DNA of 39,096 nt from an uncultured Lachnospiraceae bacterium (GTDB lineage Bacteria > Bacillota > Clostridia > Lachnospirales > Lachnospiraceae), in NCBI GenBank assembly GCA_946535225.1, contig CAMNDJ010000011.1, positions 1 through 39,096 on the forward strand, in the 5' to 3' direction. This document shows, piece after piece, positions 22,786 to 32,518 of the stretch. The notes under the pieces are model-generated. The model searched no databases, was not told the DNA's origin, and saw nothing but the letters and a program-made list of their open reading frames with translations. Position 1 is the first letter of the stretch; every line of letters begins with the position of its first letter. The translations under genes were made by a program, and so were the position numbers.

Positions 22786-23940
22786 TTACACGTTTTCTTT
22801 TCTCTTCGGCGGCTTCGGTCCCATGAACGAGTAGAACCTCGTCTGAAGCATGCCGTTATATATCTTACGATTCCTATCAGCCTTTCGTCCGACAGCCTCT
22901 TGCGCCTTTTCATATGAAGTTATCATATACATTGAAAAAGAGTCCAGACTGCGGTATCTCTCGCCAAGGGTCCTGTACAGCCCGGCAAGATCATCCTCAG
23001 TACCTATTCTTTCGCCATATGGAGGATTCGTGATGATAAATCCGTATTTGCCGGGATGACTGAGCATGCTTACGTCTCTTCTCTGAAAATGAATGAGTTC
23101 TTCCACACCGGCCAGTCTTGCATTTTCTCTTGCCGTGCGCACCATCTCATCATCGATATCATAACCCTGTATATCCGTTTCAACATCCAAGTCGACGGCT
23201 TCTCTTGCCTCATCATATGCATCTTTCCATATCCTTGCAGGTACAATGTGTTCCCACTCGCATGCCCTGAATTCCCTGTTAAGACCCGGCGCTATATTTG
23301 CCGCCATCAGAGCTGCTTCTATGGGAAAGGTGCCGCTTCCGCAAAAAGGATCTATGAATATCCTGTCGCCCTTCCACGGTGTCAGCATGATAAGGGCTGC
23401 TGCCAGATTCTCCGCGATCGGAGCCTTGGCTGTCAGCAGTCTGTATCCTCTCTTATGAAGAGAGTCTCCGGTGGTATCCAAACCCACCGTCACTCTGTCT
23501 TTATATATGAACACCCTTACAGGAAAGTCACGTCCGGTCTCCGCGAATCTCTCTACATGATAAGTCTGCTTCATTCTCTCCACCATGGCTTTTTTCATGA
23601 TGGACTGTATGTCTGACGGGCTGAAGAGTTTGCTGTGGACACTGCTCGCTTTGGTGACCCAGAATCTTCCGTCGCAAGGTATATATTCTTCCCACGGGAG
23701 TGCCTTGGTCCGCTCAAACAGTTCCTCAAACGAAAGAGCCTCAAACTCTCCGATCTTTATCAGGACTCTTTCTGCCGTCCTGGACCAGATATTGATACGG
23801 GCAACGGCTTCCGCATCACCCGTAAAAGTTACCCTTCCGTCCTCAACTCTGGTTATATCATATCCCAGGTCATCTATTTCTCTTTTGAGCACCGCTTCGA
23901 GCCCGAAATGGCAGGGTGCCACAAGTTCCATGGTCTTCAT
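22786..23940 (-). CDS. THUMP-domain class I RNA methyltransferase (RlmL-N/YpsC type)
   Basis: This 384-residue protein starts with MELVAPCHFGLEAVLKREI, a ferredoxin-like/THUMP region of about 160 residues. A Rossmann methyltransferase domain follows with DPFCGSGTFPIEAAL (SAM site), the DIQGYDID acidic region and IITNPPYGERI, the motif of N2-guanine methyltransferases. Related B. subtilis YpsC and the E. coli RlmL N-terminal half act on 23S rRNA. The C-terminal tail is basic (KPPKRKENV). The family is clear; the exact modified base is inferred. Confidence 0.93.
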   Translation of the reverse strand: MKTMELVAPCHFGLEAVLKREIDDLGYDITRVEDGRVTFTGDAEAVARINIWSRTAERVLIKIGEFEALSFEELFERTKALPWEEYIPCDGRFWVTKASSVHSKLFSPSDIQSIMKKAMVERMKQTYHVERFAETGRDFPVRVFIYKDRVTVGLDTTGDSLHKRGYRLLTAKAPIAENLAAALIMLTPWKGDRIFIDPFCGSGTFPIEAALMAANIAPGLNREFRACEWEHIVPARIWKDAYDEAREAVDLDVETDIQGYDIDDEMVRTARENARLAGVEELIHFQRRDVSMLSHPGKYGFIITNPPYGERIGTEDDLAGLYRTLGERYRSLDSFSMYMITSYEKAQEAVGRKADRNRKIYNGMLQTRFYSFMGPKPPKRKENV

Positions 23941-23945
23941 ATATT

Positions 23946-24473
23946 TCAGAAATTATCCTTAAAAAATCTGTATATGAGTAAGGCAAGGATACCGAATCCT
24001 ATGACCGGCAAAAGAGAGACAGCCACATATCCTGCACCTATAAGTAACAGTATCGCCGCTGCGGCTCCGCCGACCTTGACAAGTCCGAGAGGCAATGAGA
24101 TATCCCTGCCACGTTTCGTACGCAGATGGAATCTGCCGTCGTATATGAAGGATCCGTATCTTCCTTCACTTCCGCCCGCATTCGGATCTGTATAGGCTCC
24201 TCCTGATGAATACTCATATCCGCCTGCCGAAGCCTGACCGTATGAGCCTGCATCCTGCCCTGACCCGTATGCTTCATCTCGGCTTGCAACGATCGACTTG
24301 GCTATGAGTCTCGGATCACCCAGTTCTGAGAGCACGTCTTCTTCGCTCCTGCCCTTACGGATAGCGGTATCGATATAATCCTGATAGTAGATCACCGTAT
24401 CATTAATGAATGCAGGATCCCCGACGTCTGCTATGTGACGCCTCAGCATATCTATGAACTCAACTTTATTCAT
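23946..24473 (-). CDS. DUF1700/HAAS-type membrane protein
   Basis: This 175-residue protein has the N-terminal DUF1700/HAAS pattern at residues 1-60 (KVEFIDMLRRHIAD, YYQDYIDTAIRKGRSEEDVLSELGDPRLIAKSI). A Gly/Tyr/Ser/Ala-rich linker spans about 65-115. Two hydrophobic segments lie near the C-terminus (about 130-150 and 155-170). HAAS proteins are often partners of PadR-type regulators or of membrane signalling proteins, but no such regulator lies beside it here. Its start overlaps the end of lgt by eight bases. Confidence 0.82.
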   Translation of the reverse strand: MNKVEFIDMLRRHIADVGDPAFINDTVIYYQDYIDTAIRKGRSEEDVLSELGDPRLIAKSIVASRDEAYGSGQDAGSYGQASAGGYEYSSGGAYTDPNAGGSEGRYGSFIYDGRFHLRTKRGRDISLPLGLVKVGGAAAAILLLIGAGYVAVSLLPVIGFGILALLIYRFFKDNF

Positions 24474-25308
24474 TCACTTCACCTTCGGACTTATCAGACT
24501 CCTCTGTGTTCGCCACCGGGCCGCTGTTCTCTTCGCCTGCATAAGACCCGGTCGCGCTCATTTTATCAAGGACCGGCACAAGATACCTGAATCCGAGCAG
24601 ACATGCCGGGATACAGAAAAGAGCTATAAACTGCGATGTAGACAGAACTCCTACGCTTCCTCTTTCATCGGCGCGAAGGAATTCTACGCAGAATCTTCCG
24701 ATGCTGTATAACAGTACCCAGAGGATCGTAACCTGGAATCTCTTGCGTGGCTTGGATGCATACCAAAACAGAATGGCTGCTATAACGAAATCTCCCACAG
24801 ACATGATAAGCTGCGTGGGTATGAGCCTCACATTGTTGGGTGCAAAAGCAGAATGCGTGAACACCACACCAAGCGGTGAGGTCGTCTCTCTTCCGTAGCA
24901 GCAACCGGCAAGGAAGCATCCTATCCGGCCGAATCCCTGTGCCACGGCAACGGACGGCACCATCAGATCCAGATAGTCAAAGCCGTTGGCCTTCTTGATC
25001 TTACAATAGAGGATCGCTACGATTATGCCTCCTATGATCCCGCCGTATACGACAAAACCCTCGCTTGAGACATATGCCATCGGATCCTTGATGAAATCCT
25101 TCCATTTGGTGATGATAAACAGCACCTTCGCACTGGCAAATCCCAGTATCACAACGGCGATCGTAAGCCCGTAGACCATCTCGCCTATAAGTCCCTTACC
25201 CTTGGCGCGCTTGTCGCCTATGATCATGGCCAACATCACGCCTATCCCTATCATCAGTCCGTAACCGTATATGGTCACCGGTCCTATAGTTAATATCTCA
25301 TTATGCAT
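24466..25308 (-). CDS. lgt: Prolipoprotein diacylglyceryl transferase
   Basis: This 280-residue membrane enzyme attaches diacylglycerol from phosphatidylglycerol to the lipobox Cys of prolipoproteins. It has about seven membrane segments. Signature residues are seen in IYGYGLMIGIGV, YGGIIGG, QGFGRIGCFLAGCCYG (with the essential Arg) and a C-terminal SIGRFCVEFLRADERG. The GCCYG variant is usual in Clostridia. ATG at 25308 is chosen (AGAGG five bases before it) over a frame reaching 25359. It would process the vWA lipoprotein and the binding lipoprotein seen elsewhere in the window. The C-terminal tail of about 30 residues is acidic. Confidence 0.94.
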   Translation of the reverse strand: MHNEILTIGPVTIYGYGLMIGIGVMLAMIIGDKRAKGKGLIGEMVYGLTIAVVILGFASAKVLFIITKWKDFIKDPMAYVSSEGFVVYGGIIGGIIVAILYCKIKKANGFDYLDLMVPSVAVAQGFGRIGCFLAGCCYGRETTSPLGVVFTHSAFAPNNVRLIPTQLIMSVGDFVIAAILFWYASKPRKRFQVTILWVLLYSIGRFCVEFLRADERGSVGVLSTSQFIALFCIPACLLGFRYLVPVLDKMSATGSYAGEENSGPVANTEESDKSEGEVNE

Positions 25309-25368
25309 AATAACCTCTTTTCCGGTCGCTTTTTTACAACATCCATATAATATCACCACAGATACGAA

Positions 25369-28134
25369 TCAGTCCATAAAATACTTATTAAACAAAACGA
25401 AAATAGCGGCAGACAGCACCGATATCATCAATCCGGCAAAAAGTCCCGGCGGAATGTATCTTAACTCCACGATATGCCTTCCGGTCTTTAAACGGATCGC
25501 ACTCATCATTTCCATGGCCGGATATATCTCTGTCTTTTTGCCGTCGACATATGCGGCAAATCCTTCATCATACGGGATGCTTAAGATCATGTATCCGTCA
25601 CCTTTGGCTTCGATCTGCCCGGAAATGCGACCGGGGCCGTAATCACCGTCGGAAATACGATAGACATCGGATGACAGTTTTTCGATAAGATCGTTGTACA
25701 CCCTGGTATTAAGCCTGTATACCTTCATCCTAAGTTCTGCAGGGTCCTTTGACTGCCCCTGATCTATATGTACCGTTTCATCCTTATCCAGATATCCCAG
25801 ATCTATTATATAGGGATTCTTAAGTTTACTGTATTTCCTCAAACCCGCAGGAAGAGTCACTTCAAGCTCCTCGATCCTCTTCGTATCACAATATGCCACA
25901 TAGTATCCCGGTATTTTCGGGGCATTAAGATATACATCCGTCTCTTTAATATACTCCGAGATAAACACGTACATATCTTCCGATGCCCCAAGTGTACTCG
26001 CAAGTTCATTCTGCCTCTCTAAAGGGTTCAGGTCATCACTTGATATACTAACCCCGGCCTTACCGTTTTTGTCTGTCAAATTGTGCACATCAACATCAGA
26101 GGAATAGACCATATAGCCGACCGGAAGCGAATTCTTAAACGCATACAGACCTACTTCACCGCTGTCTGCCACTTCCGATAATCCCACTCCTTCGGGATCC
26201 GGGGCTCCAAACTGCATGCCTTCCCATAATTCCTTATCCTTGTCTTCCACAAAGATATATTTATTTCCAAGCAATGCCCTTATAAAGGGTGTAGCTCCGT
26301 CGGCACAGTAGAACACCTTGCTTGAGCGCATTCCGTATTTCTTATAGAAATCATTTATACGGCCGTTGCCTATAGACGAGAACATGGATATCGAAGGATA
26401 TGCCTTCAACATCGCATCATTATTCGTAAGTCTTCCTTCTCTCTCAAATCGATATAAAAGACCGCCACCCGACACTTGTGTCATATTGGTCAGTTCATTA
26501 TGCTTCTCATACAGTTCCTTGTAATCGCTGAAATTCTTAAGATAATTACTTCTTGATACCGTAGGCACGCTCGTAAGTTTCATATTGATCCCCGCTTCTG
26601 CCGTTACCGTAAATAAAACGATATACAATATAAGCATCAGTCGCGAATTCTTCTTAGACTCATCTCTCCTGTAGCTTTCGGCACTTCCGACCGCTGCATA
26701 TTCCCTGTGCGATAACGATACCGCTCTGTATATGCATATCAATAACGCATATGTCACTATGACAAGCGCCGATAAAGCTATAGTCCTCTCGGTGATGGCA
26801 TCATCATGAACACATCTTTGGATAAAAGTAAGGGCTCCCAGTGCCAGAAGTACACAGGCCAATATTACATACCGGCCGTACTCTTTTATGGCGATGACTG
26901 CTTCAAAGCACATGGTCAGTATCAGCAGGATATACAGAAACGACTGCCTTGCCGGAAGCGAATCCGGGTAGTTGAACCCATGCCACAGATAAGCCGGTAT
27001 ATTGGCAGAAAAGCTGTAGAACATTATCGCTGCAAGAATAAGCTTACATATCCTTGTCCTTACAGGTACATGCCTGCAGACCACATAAAGCGGAAGCAGG
27101 ATAAATACGGCGACTGACGCATAGATATTAGGCCAGTGATCTAAGCCGGTCTCTACCTCCACATCCATAAGATGTCTTCCCAGCATAGAGAAAATGCCAA
27201 AATACTGTTTATATGAACCCGGAAAACTGCTGTCGGCAAATCCCGTCATCTTAACAGACATGGCTGACGGGATAAGTACTATGCCGGCAAGGCCGCCGGA
27301 CAGTATCGATGCGCCTGCAAAAGTCAGAACATTTCTTGCAACAAGGCCTGCCTGACGCTCCTTTAAGGCCCCCGCCTCCTTCTGCTTCTTAAGTATGACT
27401 ATACGATTGGGTAAAAGTACTATCAGATAATACAGGACAAGATATATGCATAGCATTATACAGAGGTAGTAATTGCAATACAGAGAAAGTGCCAGCGAAA
27501 TGACATAAAGCCTCCACTTCCTGCCGTCAGTATCGCAGAGTTTTTCAAGCCCCAATATCACGACCGGAGCCAGGGCTACTACATCTAACCACATAAGATC
27601 CCAGTTATATGCCGCCATATATCCGCTCATGGAATAAAACAGAGAAAATGACAGGAGCATTATACGAGCGCCTGATTCGACTGTATCTTCCGGTCGAAGT
27701 CTTTTCTTTACATCTATTTCGAAATGGCTGCTTAAATAGTAGCAGAATGAGGCCCCGGAAAGACCGATCTTGACAATGGATAAATAACTGAAGAATTCAA
27801 GAAGATATTTCTCGGGGACCAGAAATGCCGGGAGGTTAAGGGGAGAGGAAAGGTAATAGTCATACAAAGCGACAAAATTAGTTCCCAGTCCCGCATTAAA
27901 GCTGTATAACAGTCCCGATCCGTCGCTTCCGGCTCCCTTACCCCTTACGGAATGATACATATCTGTCAGAAAAGGAAAATACTGATGGTACATATCTATG
28001 TGCAGGAAACTCCGGTCTCCGAACGGATATATCCTGTTAAGCGCAAAGATAAGCAGCATTATAAATGACGGGATCAAAAACGCAGCAATGAATATTCGGT
28101 TATTGTGCACGTATGTGCAGACTCTTTTCTTCAT
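25369..28134 (-). CDS. YfhO-family GT-C membrane protein
   Basis: This protein of about 921 residues has roughly a dozen membrane segments in the first 520 residues, an outside domain of about 370 residues and a last membrane segment at the C-terminus. Family features are HIDMYHQYFPFLTDMYH near residue 45, LLYSFNAGLGTNF, YYLSSPLNL and an SMSGYMAAYNWDLMWLD segment. The C-terminal part has the typical IPYDEGFAAYVDGKK. B. subtilis YfhO and its relatives are linked to glycosylation of teichoic acids with undecaprenyl-phosphate sugars. ATG at 28134 has AAGG five bases before it. The gene starts 22 bases after a strong terminator with no evident promoter, so its own start signal must lie within or before that hairpin. 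Confidence 0.9.
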   Translation of the reverse strand: MKKRVCTYVHNNRIFIAAFLIPSFIMLLIFALNRIYPFGDRSFLHIDMYHQYFPFLTDMYHSVRGKGAGSDGSGLLYSFNAGLGTNFVALYDYYLSSPLNLPAFLVPEKYLLEFFSYLSIVKIGLSGASFCYYLSSHFEIDVKKRLRPEDTVESGARIMLLSFSLFYSMSGYMAAYNWDLMWLDVVALAPVVILGLEKLCDTDGRKWRLYVISLALSLYCNYYLCIMLCIYLVLYYLIVLLPNRIVILKKQKEAGALKERQAGLVARNVLTFAGASILSGGLAGIVLIPSAMSVKMTGFADSSFPGSYKQYFGIFSMLGRHLMDVEVETGLDHWPNIYASVAVFILLPLYVVCRHVPVRTRICKLILAAIMFYSFSANIPAYLWHGFNYPDSLPARQSFLYILLILTMCFEAVIAIKEYGRYVILACVLLALGALTFIQRCVHDDAITERTIALSALVIVTYALLICIYRAVSLSHREYAAVGSAESYRRDESKKNSRLMLILYIVLFTVTAEAGINMKLTSVPTVSRSNYLKNFSDYKELYEKHNELTNMTQVSGGGLLYRFEREGRLTNNDAMLKAYPSISMFSSIGNGRINDFYKKYGMRSSKVFYCADGATPFIRALLGNKYIFVEDKDKELWEGMQFGAPDPEGVGLSEVADSGEVGLYAFKNSLPVGYMVYSSDVDVHNLTDKNGKAGVSISSDDLNPLERQNELASTLGASEDMYVFISEYIKETDVYLNAPKIPGYYVAYCDTKRIEELEVTLPAGLRKYSKLKNPYIIDLGYLDKDETVHIDQGQSKDPAELRMKVYRLNTRVYNDLIEKLSSDVYRISDGDYGPGRISGQIEAKGDGYMILSIPYDEGFAAYVDGKKTEIYPAMEMMSAIRLKTGRHIVELRYIPPGLFAGLMISVLSAAIFVLFNKYFMD

Positions 28135-28156
28135 CGTCACCTTGCTCTATAAGCAA

Positions 28157-28182
28157 AAATGCCCGTCAAAAGACGGGCATTT
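28157..28182 (-). terminator. Terminator of the kinase/araD/transketolase operon
   Basis: AAATGCCCGTC-AAAA-GACGGGCATTT gives an 11-bp perfect stem, followed on the minus strand by a T-run (ATTTTTGC). It lies 16 bases after the transketolase C-terminal subunit gene. Confidence 0.9.
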
Positions 28183-28198
28183 CCTATCTTATATCATC

Positions 28199-29137
28199 TT
28201 ATACAAATTCCTTGACTGCCTTATAGACACTCTCTCCATCCAGTCCGAACTTCTTGACAAGTTCACCTGCTGAACCGGACTCACCGAATACATCCTGAAC
28301 GCCTATCTTCTTAACAGGTGTAGGAAGATTCTCTGATAATACATCACATACTGCACTTCCTAAGCCGCCGATGACCGAATGCTCTTCTACGGTCACTACC
28401 TTACCGGTCTTCTTGGCCGATTCAAGGATGATGTCCTTGTCGATAGGCTTGATGGTATGGATATTGATGACTTCCGCACTGATACCGTCTGCCTTGAGAA
28501 GCTCGGCTGCATTAAGTGCGCTGTCAACGCAGATTCCGGTCGCAACGATCGTAACGTCAGTTCCCTCTGTGAGCTTAACGCCCTTACCGATCTCAAACTT
28601 ATACCCCGGCTTGTCATTGATCACCGGAACTGCAGCACGACCGAATCTTAAATATACGGGACCGTTGTACTCAAGGGCTGCTCTTACCGCTGCTCTTGCT
28701 TCGACATCATCACTGGGTACGATCACGGTCATACCGGGGATCGTACGCATAAGAGCTATATCCTCATTACACTGATGAGTAGCTCCGTCCTCACCGACCG
28801 TTATACCTGCATGTGTCGCACCGATCTTCACATTGAGGTGCGGATAACCGATCGAGTTACGTACCTGCTCAAAGTTACGTCCTGCCGCGAACATGGCAAA
28901 TGATGAAATGAACGGAATCTTGCCGCAGGTAGCAAGTCCTGCTGCGATACCTGTCATGTTGCACTCTGCAATACCGCAGTCTATATGTCTGTCGGGATAA
29001 GCCTTCTTAAAAGTACCTGTCTTGGTGGCTCCCGCAAGGTCTGCATCAAGTACGACCAAATCGGGGAAATCTTCGGCACACTCTACGAGAGCATTACCAT
29101 AGCTCTCTCTGGTCGCTATCTTCTTAATATCACTCAT
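28199..29137 (-). CDS. Transketolase, C-terminal subunit
   Basis: This 312-residue protein is the pyrimidine-binding and C-terminal half of transketolase, coded as a separate gene as is common in Clostridia. Features are LVVLDADLAGATKTGTFKKAYPDRHIDCGIAECNMTGIAAGLA, with the catalytic Glu of GIAECNM that activates thiamine diphosphate, THAGITVGEDGATHQ, and a C-terminal domain with HTIKPIDKD and TVEEHSVIGGLGSAV. It follows the N-terminal subunit gene by 19 bases. Together they move two-carbon units in the non-oxidative pentose phosphate pathway, which would use the xylulose-5-phosphate made by the upstream enzymes. Confidence 0.95.
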   Translation of the reverse strand: MSDIKKIATRESYGNALVECAEDFPDLVVLDADLAGATKTGTFKKAYPDRHIDCGIAECNMTGIAAGLATCGKIPFISSFAMFAAGRNFEQVRNSIGYPHLNVKIGATHAGITVGEDGATHQCNEDIALMRTIPGMTVIVPSDDVEARAAVRAALEYNGPVYLRFGRAAVPVINDKPGYKFEIGKGVKLTEGTDVTIVATGICVDSALNAAELLKADGISAEVINIHTIKPIDKDIILESAKKTGKVVTVEEHSVIGGLGSAVCDVLSENLPTPVKKIGVQDVFGESGSAGELVKKFGLDGESVYKAVKEFV

Positions 29138-29156
29138 AATAGTCTATCTCCAATCC

Positions 29157-29987
29157 TTATGCTAACTGCTTATCTATCTCTTCAAGGTCCTTCATTGCAA
29201 CAGCATACTCCTCATCATTGGGAGCCTTGCCATGCCAGCCGGCACTGTTCTCCATATAAGATACGCCCTTACCCTTGACAGTCTTCATGATGATGGCTGT
29301 CGGCATACCCTTGGTAGACTTAGCCTCAGCAAATGCTGCTCTGATGGCATCGAAGTCATGGCCGTCTATATTGATCACATGGAAATTAAAAGCTTCGAAC
29401 TTCTTATCAATGGGATAGGGGCTGCATACGTCCTCTATCTTACCGTCTATCTGAAGTCCGTTATTGTCTACGATCACCACGAGATTGTCAAGGCCTCTGG
29501 CACCGGCAAACATTGATGCCTCCCATACCTGGCCTTCCTGGATCTCACCGTCACCAAGGAGGGTATATACTCTGTAATCCTTATTATCAAGCTTGGCTGC
29601 AAGTGCCATTCCGACTGCAGCTGATATACCCTGACCGAGAGAGCCTGAGCTCATATCCACGCCGGGTGTCTCCTGCATACAGGGATGCCCCTGAAGATAT
29701 GAACCGAGATGTCTCAGAGTAGGAAGATCTTCAACCGGGAAATAACCTCTGTTGGCAAGGGCCGAATAAAGACCCGGAGCCGTATGTCCCTTGGATAATA
29801 CGAATCTGTCCCTGTCTGGCTTCTTAGGGTCTTTAGGATCGATATTCATCTCTTCGAAGTAAAGAAATGTAAACATATCTGCAGCTGACAGAGATCCGCC
29901 CGGATGACCGGCCTTGGCTCCGTGAACTGCTGTCACTATGCCTTTGCGTACAGCATTGGCTTTTTTCTTAAGCTCTAAATTATCCAT
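29157..29987 (-). CDS. Transketolase, N-terminal (thiamine diphosphate) subunit
   Basis: This 276-residue protein has VHGAKAGHPGGSLSAADMFTFLYF, DRFVLSKGHTAPGLYSALA, HPGV-like TPGVDMSSGSLGQGISAAVGMA and the GDGEIQEGQVWEA...NNGLQIDG thiamine-diphosphate motif. ATG at 29987 has GGAGG six bases upstream (a longer frame to 30026 is not needed). It precedes the C-terminal subunit gene and follows araD by about 50 bases, in the same direction. Confidence 0.95.
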   Translation of the reverse strand: MDNLELKKKANAVRKGIVTAVHGAKAGHPGGSLSAADMFTFLYFEEMNIDPKDPKKPDRDRFVLSKGHTAPGLYSALANRGYFPVEDLPTLRHLGSYLQGHPCMQETPGVDMSSGSLGQGISAAVGMALAAKLDNKDYRVYTLLGDGEIQEGQVWEASMFAGARGLDNLVVIVDNNGLQIDGKIEDVCSPYPIDKKFEAFNFHVINIDGHDFDAIRAAFAEAKSTKGMPTAIIMKTVKGKGVSYMENSAGWHGKAPNDEEYAVAMKDLEEIDKQLA

Positions 29988-30037
29988 TTTGTCCTCCATG
30001 TATAGATATGTCGTGCACGGGCACATTCTAACATATT

Positions 30038-30736
30038 TTACTTAGATTGTCCATAATAAGCATTCGCTCCGTGCTTGCGATAATAATGCTTATCCTGTAA
30101 TTCCTGAGGTGCAGGCTTAACGTCCTTATTGATGAGTTCTGTCCTGAATGCCATCTTGGCAACTTCTTCCACGACTACCGAAGCATGAACCGCATCAACG
30201 GCATCCTTGCCCCATGTGAACACTCCGTGATTCTTGCACAGGACAGCGGGCATCGCCATGGGATCGATATTACGTGCTCCGAATTCATTCACGATAAGAT
30301 GTCCCGTGTTTTCCTCATAGGCCTCTTCTATCTCATCGGCGTTAAGGCATCTTAAGCACGGGATATCACCGTAGAAATAATCGGCATGTGTCGTACCGTA
30401 ACACGGGATACTCCTGCCTGACTGTGCCCATGATGTAGCATAAGAAGAATGGGTGTGGACCACGCCGCCTACCTCGGGGAAAGCCTTATAGATCTCCAAA
30501 TGGGTCGCCGTATCAGATGAAGGCCTGTAATCGCCTTCCACTACCTTGCCGTCAAGATCAAGGACTACCATATCTTCGGGTTTAAGAAGTTCATACTCGA
30601 CACCGCTAGGTTTTATCACGAACAGTTCCTTTTCTCTGTCGATACCGCTGACATTGCCCCATGTAAAAGTTATGAGCTTGTAAGCGGGAAGGAGCATATT
30701 CGCCTCGTATACCTGTTTCTTAAGTTCTTCTAACAT
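30038..30736 (-). CDS. araD: L-ribulose-5-phosphate 4-epimerase
   Basis: This 232-residue class II aldolase-type enzyme converts L-ribulose-5-phosphate to D-xylulose-5-phosphate. Key segments are [40 protein letters not shown] (two zinc His), [14 protein letters not shown] and KNHGVFTWG with the third His. Length equals E. coli AraD (231). ATG at 30736 has GAGG upstream; a longer in-frame extension to 30802 lacks a ribosome binding site. It lies 62 bases after the kinase gene. Together with the kinase it indicates arabinose or ribulose breakdown; arabinose isomerase is not in the window. Confidence 0.95.
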   Translation of the reverse strand: MLEELKKQVYEANMLLPAYKLITFTWGNVSGIDREKELFVIKPSGVEYELLKPEDMVVLDLDGKVVEGDYRPSSDTATHLEIYKAFPEVGGVVHTHSSYATSWAQSGRSIPCYGTTHADYFYGDIPCLRCLNADEIEEAYEENTGHLIVNEFGARNIDPMAMPAVLCKNHGVFTWGKDAVDAVHASVVVEEVAKMAFRTELINKDVKPAPQELQDKHYYRKHGANAYYGQSK

Positions 30737-30798
30737 ATCTACCTCACTGTTATCTCTTATATTCTTATGACCGTATCGATCATATGAAGATCCTCTGA

Positions 30799-32385
30799 TC
30801 AAAGTGCCTCGACAGCTGCCTTCTCGATCGCAAGTCCCTTCCTGTATTTGGTCATAAAGTTCTCAAAGCCTTCAATGTCTGCATCCGTGGGTGCAAGCTT
30901 AGCGCCCTTGCAGTCTGCAAATATCTCACTGTTAAGATAATCTCCAAGACTGCGACCGTTCTTACCTGCCATATAAGCTGCAAGTATCGCCATTCCCCAA
31001 GCTCCGCCTTCGCCTGCCGTCTCCATAACGGATACCGGTGCATGAATAGCTGCTGCCGCGAAACTCTGTCCGACCTTCTCGGTCTTAAAATATCCGCCAT
31101 GACCCAGCATCTCATCTACTTCAACATGCTCCTGCTTAAAAAGGATGTCGAGACCGATCTTAAGAGCGGCAAAAGCAGAATACAGATGCATTCTCATAAC
31201 ATTGGGAAGACTGAATTTATCATCAGCCTTGCGCACAAACAAAGGAGCACCGTCTTCGAAACCTGTCACAGGCTCACCGGATACATAATTGTATGAGAGC
31301 AGTCCGCCGCAGTCCGCATCACCCTTAAGTGCTACCGAATACAACTTGGTAAAGAGCTCGTTCATATCGGGAGTCTGTCCCATGAGCTCATAGAATTCCT
31401 TGAACATGTTGACCCACGCATTGATCTCTGATGTACAGTTATTGCAATGTACCATACCTACCAAAGCACCGTCGGGTGTCGTAACTAAATCTATCTCGGG
31501 ATAAACCTTGGTAAGAGGCTTCTCTAAAACCACCATCGCAAATATCGATGTACCTGCCGAGATATTACCCGTACGCTTGGCAACACTGTTAGTAGCTACC
31601 ATACCTGTACCCGCATCTCCCTCAGGAGGGCATAACGGGATGCCTGCTTTGAGCGCGCCGCTGGGATCTAAGAGCTTAGCACCTTCCTCAGTAAGCGTAC
31701 CCGCATCATCACCTGCATTAAGGACCCGGGGAAGAATATCCGTAAGTGTCCATCCATAGCCCTTATCTTTAACAAGTTCGCCGAACTTGTCTACCATCTT
31801 CTTATCATAATCACCTGTAGCCGTATCAATGGGGAACATTCCCGAAGCATCACCGACACCGAGTACCTTACGTCCCGTGAGTTTGTAATGAACATATCCT
31901 GCAAGTGTTGTAAAGAATGCAACATCCGGCACATGAGCTTCTCCATTAAGGATCGCCTGATACAGATGTGATATGCTCCAACGCTGAGGAATATTGTAAT
32001 CAAACGCCGCTGTCAGTTCCTCTGCAGCCTGCCCCGTCATTGTATTACGCCAGGTACGGAAAGGAACCAGAAGCTCGTCATTTTTATCAAATGCAAGATA
32101 ACCGTGCATCATGGCAGAGAAACCAATCCCCGCAAATGATGTGACAGTTGTGTCATATTTGGTCCGTATATCCTTAAGCAGATCGGCATAGCAGTCCTTA
32201 AGTCCGCCCCATATATCATCCAATGTATAAGTCCATACGCCGTTATCGAGCCTGTTCTCCCAACCGTGACCACCGGTAGCGAGCACCTTACCCTTGTCAT
32301 CGATCACTACAGCCTTGATCCTGGTAGAGCCGAACTCTATACCAAGGAAACTCTTACCCTGTTCAATGAGTGCCTTATTGTCCAC
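30799..32385 (-). CDS. FGGY-family pentulose kinase, probable L-ribulokinase
   Basis: This 528-residue sugar kinase has the actin-like ATPase fold. The N-terminal phosphate loop is [18 protein letters not shown]. Further features are [56 protein letters not shown] and a C-terminal [14 protein letters not shown] and [13 protein letters not shown]. The start is GTG at 32385 with GGAGGG upstream. It is longer than typical xylulokinase (about 490) and fits ribulokinase-like proteins of Clostridia. The araD gene after it makes L-ribulose the likely substrate. Xylulose cannot be excluded. Confidence 0.88.
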   Translation of the reverse strand: MDNKALIEQGKSFLGIEFGSTRIKAVVIDDKGKVLATGGHGWENRLDNGVWTYTLDDIWGGLKDCYADLLKDIRTKYDTTVTSFAGIGFSAMMHGYLAFDKNDELLVPFRTWRNTMTGQAAEELTAAFDYNIPQRWSISHLYQAILNGEAHVPDVAFFTTLAGYVHYKLTGRKVLGVGDASGMFPIDTATGDYDKKMVDKFGELVKDKGYGWTLTDILPRVLNAGDDAGTLTEEGAKLLDPSGALKAGIPLCPPEGDAGTGMVATNSVAKRTGNISAGTSIFAMVVLEKPLTKVYPEIDLVTTPDGALVGMVHCNNCTSEINAWVNMFKEFYELMGQTPDMNELFTKLYSVALKGDADCGGLLSYNYVSGEPVTGFEDGAPLFVRKADDKFSLPNVMRMHLYSAFAALKIGLDILFKQEHVEVDEMLGHGGYFKTEKVGQSFAAAAIHAPVSVMETAGEGGAWGMAILAAYMAGKNGRSLGDYLNSEIFADCKGAKLAPTDADIEGFENFMTKYRKGLAIEKAAVEAL

Positions 32386-32427
32386 TTGATACCCTCCTTA
32401 CTATCCTGTCTGCCATATATACAGAAA

Positions 32428-32481
32428 CATCTTTTATGATCCACAGTAATAGTATTCCACATCCATGGATAATAAAAGATG
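32428..32481. repeat. 16-bp inverted repeat upstream of the kinase operon
   Basis: Arms 32428-32443 and 32466-32481 match as inverted copies at 15 of 16 positions around a 22-base spacer that also contains ATCCATGGAT. On the minus strand only TTT follows, so it is a poor terminator for the cyclase gene. It could also be an operator pair or an RNA leader stem for the kinase operon. Confidence 0.5.
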
Positions 32482-32518
32482 ATTTCTAACGAACTTGTTG
32501 TACTTTTCTATGATTTGA

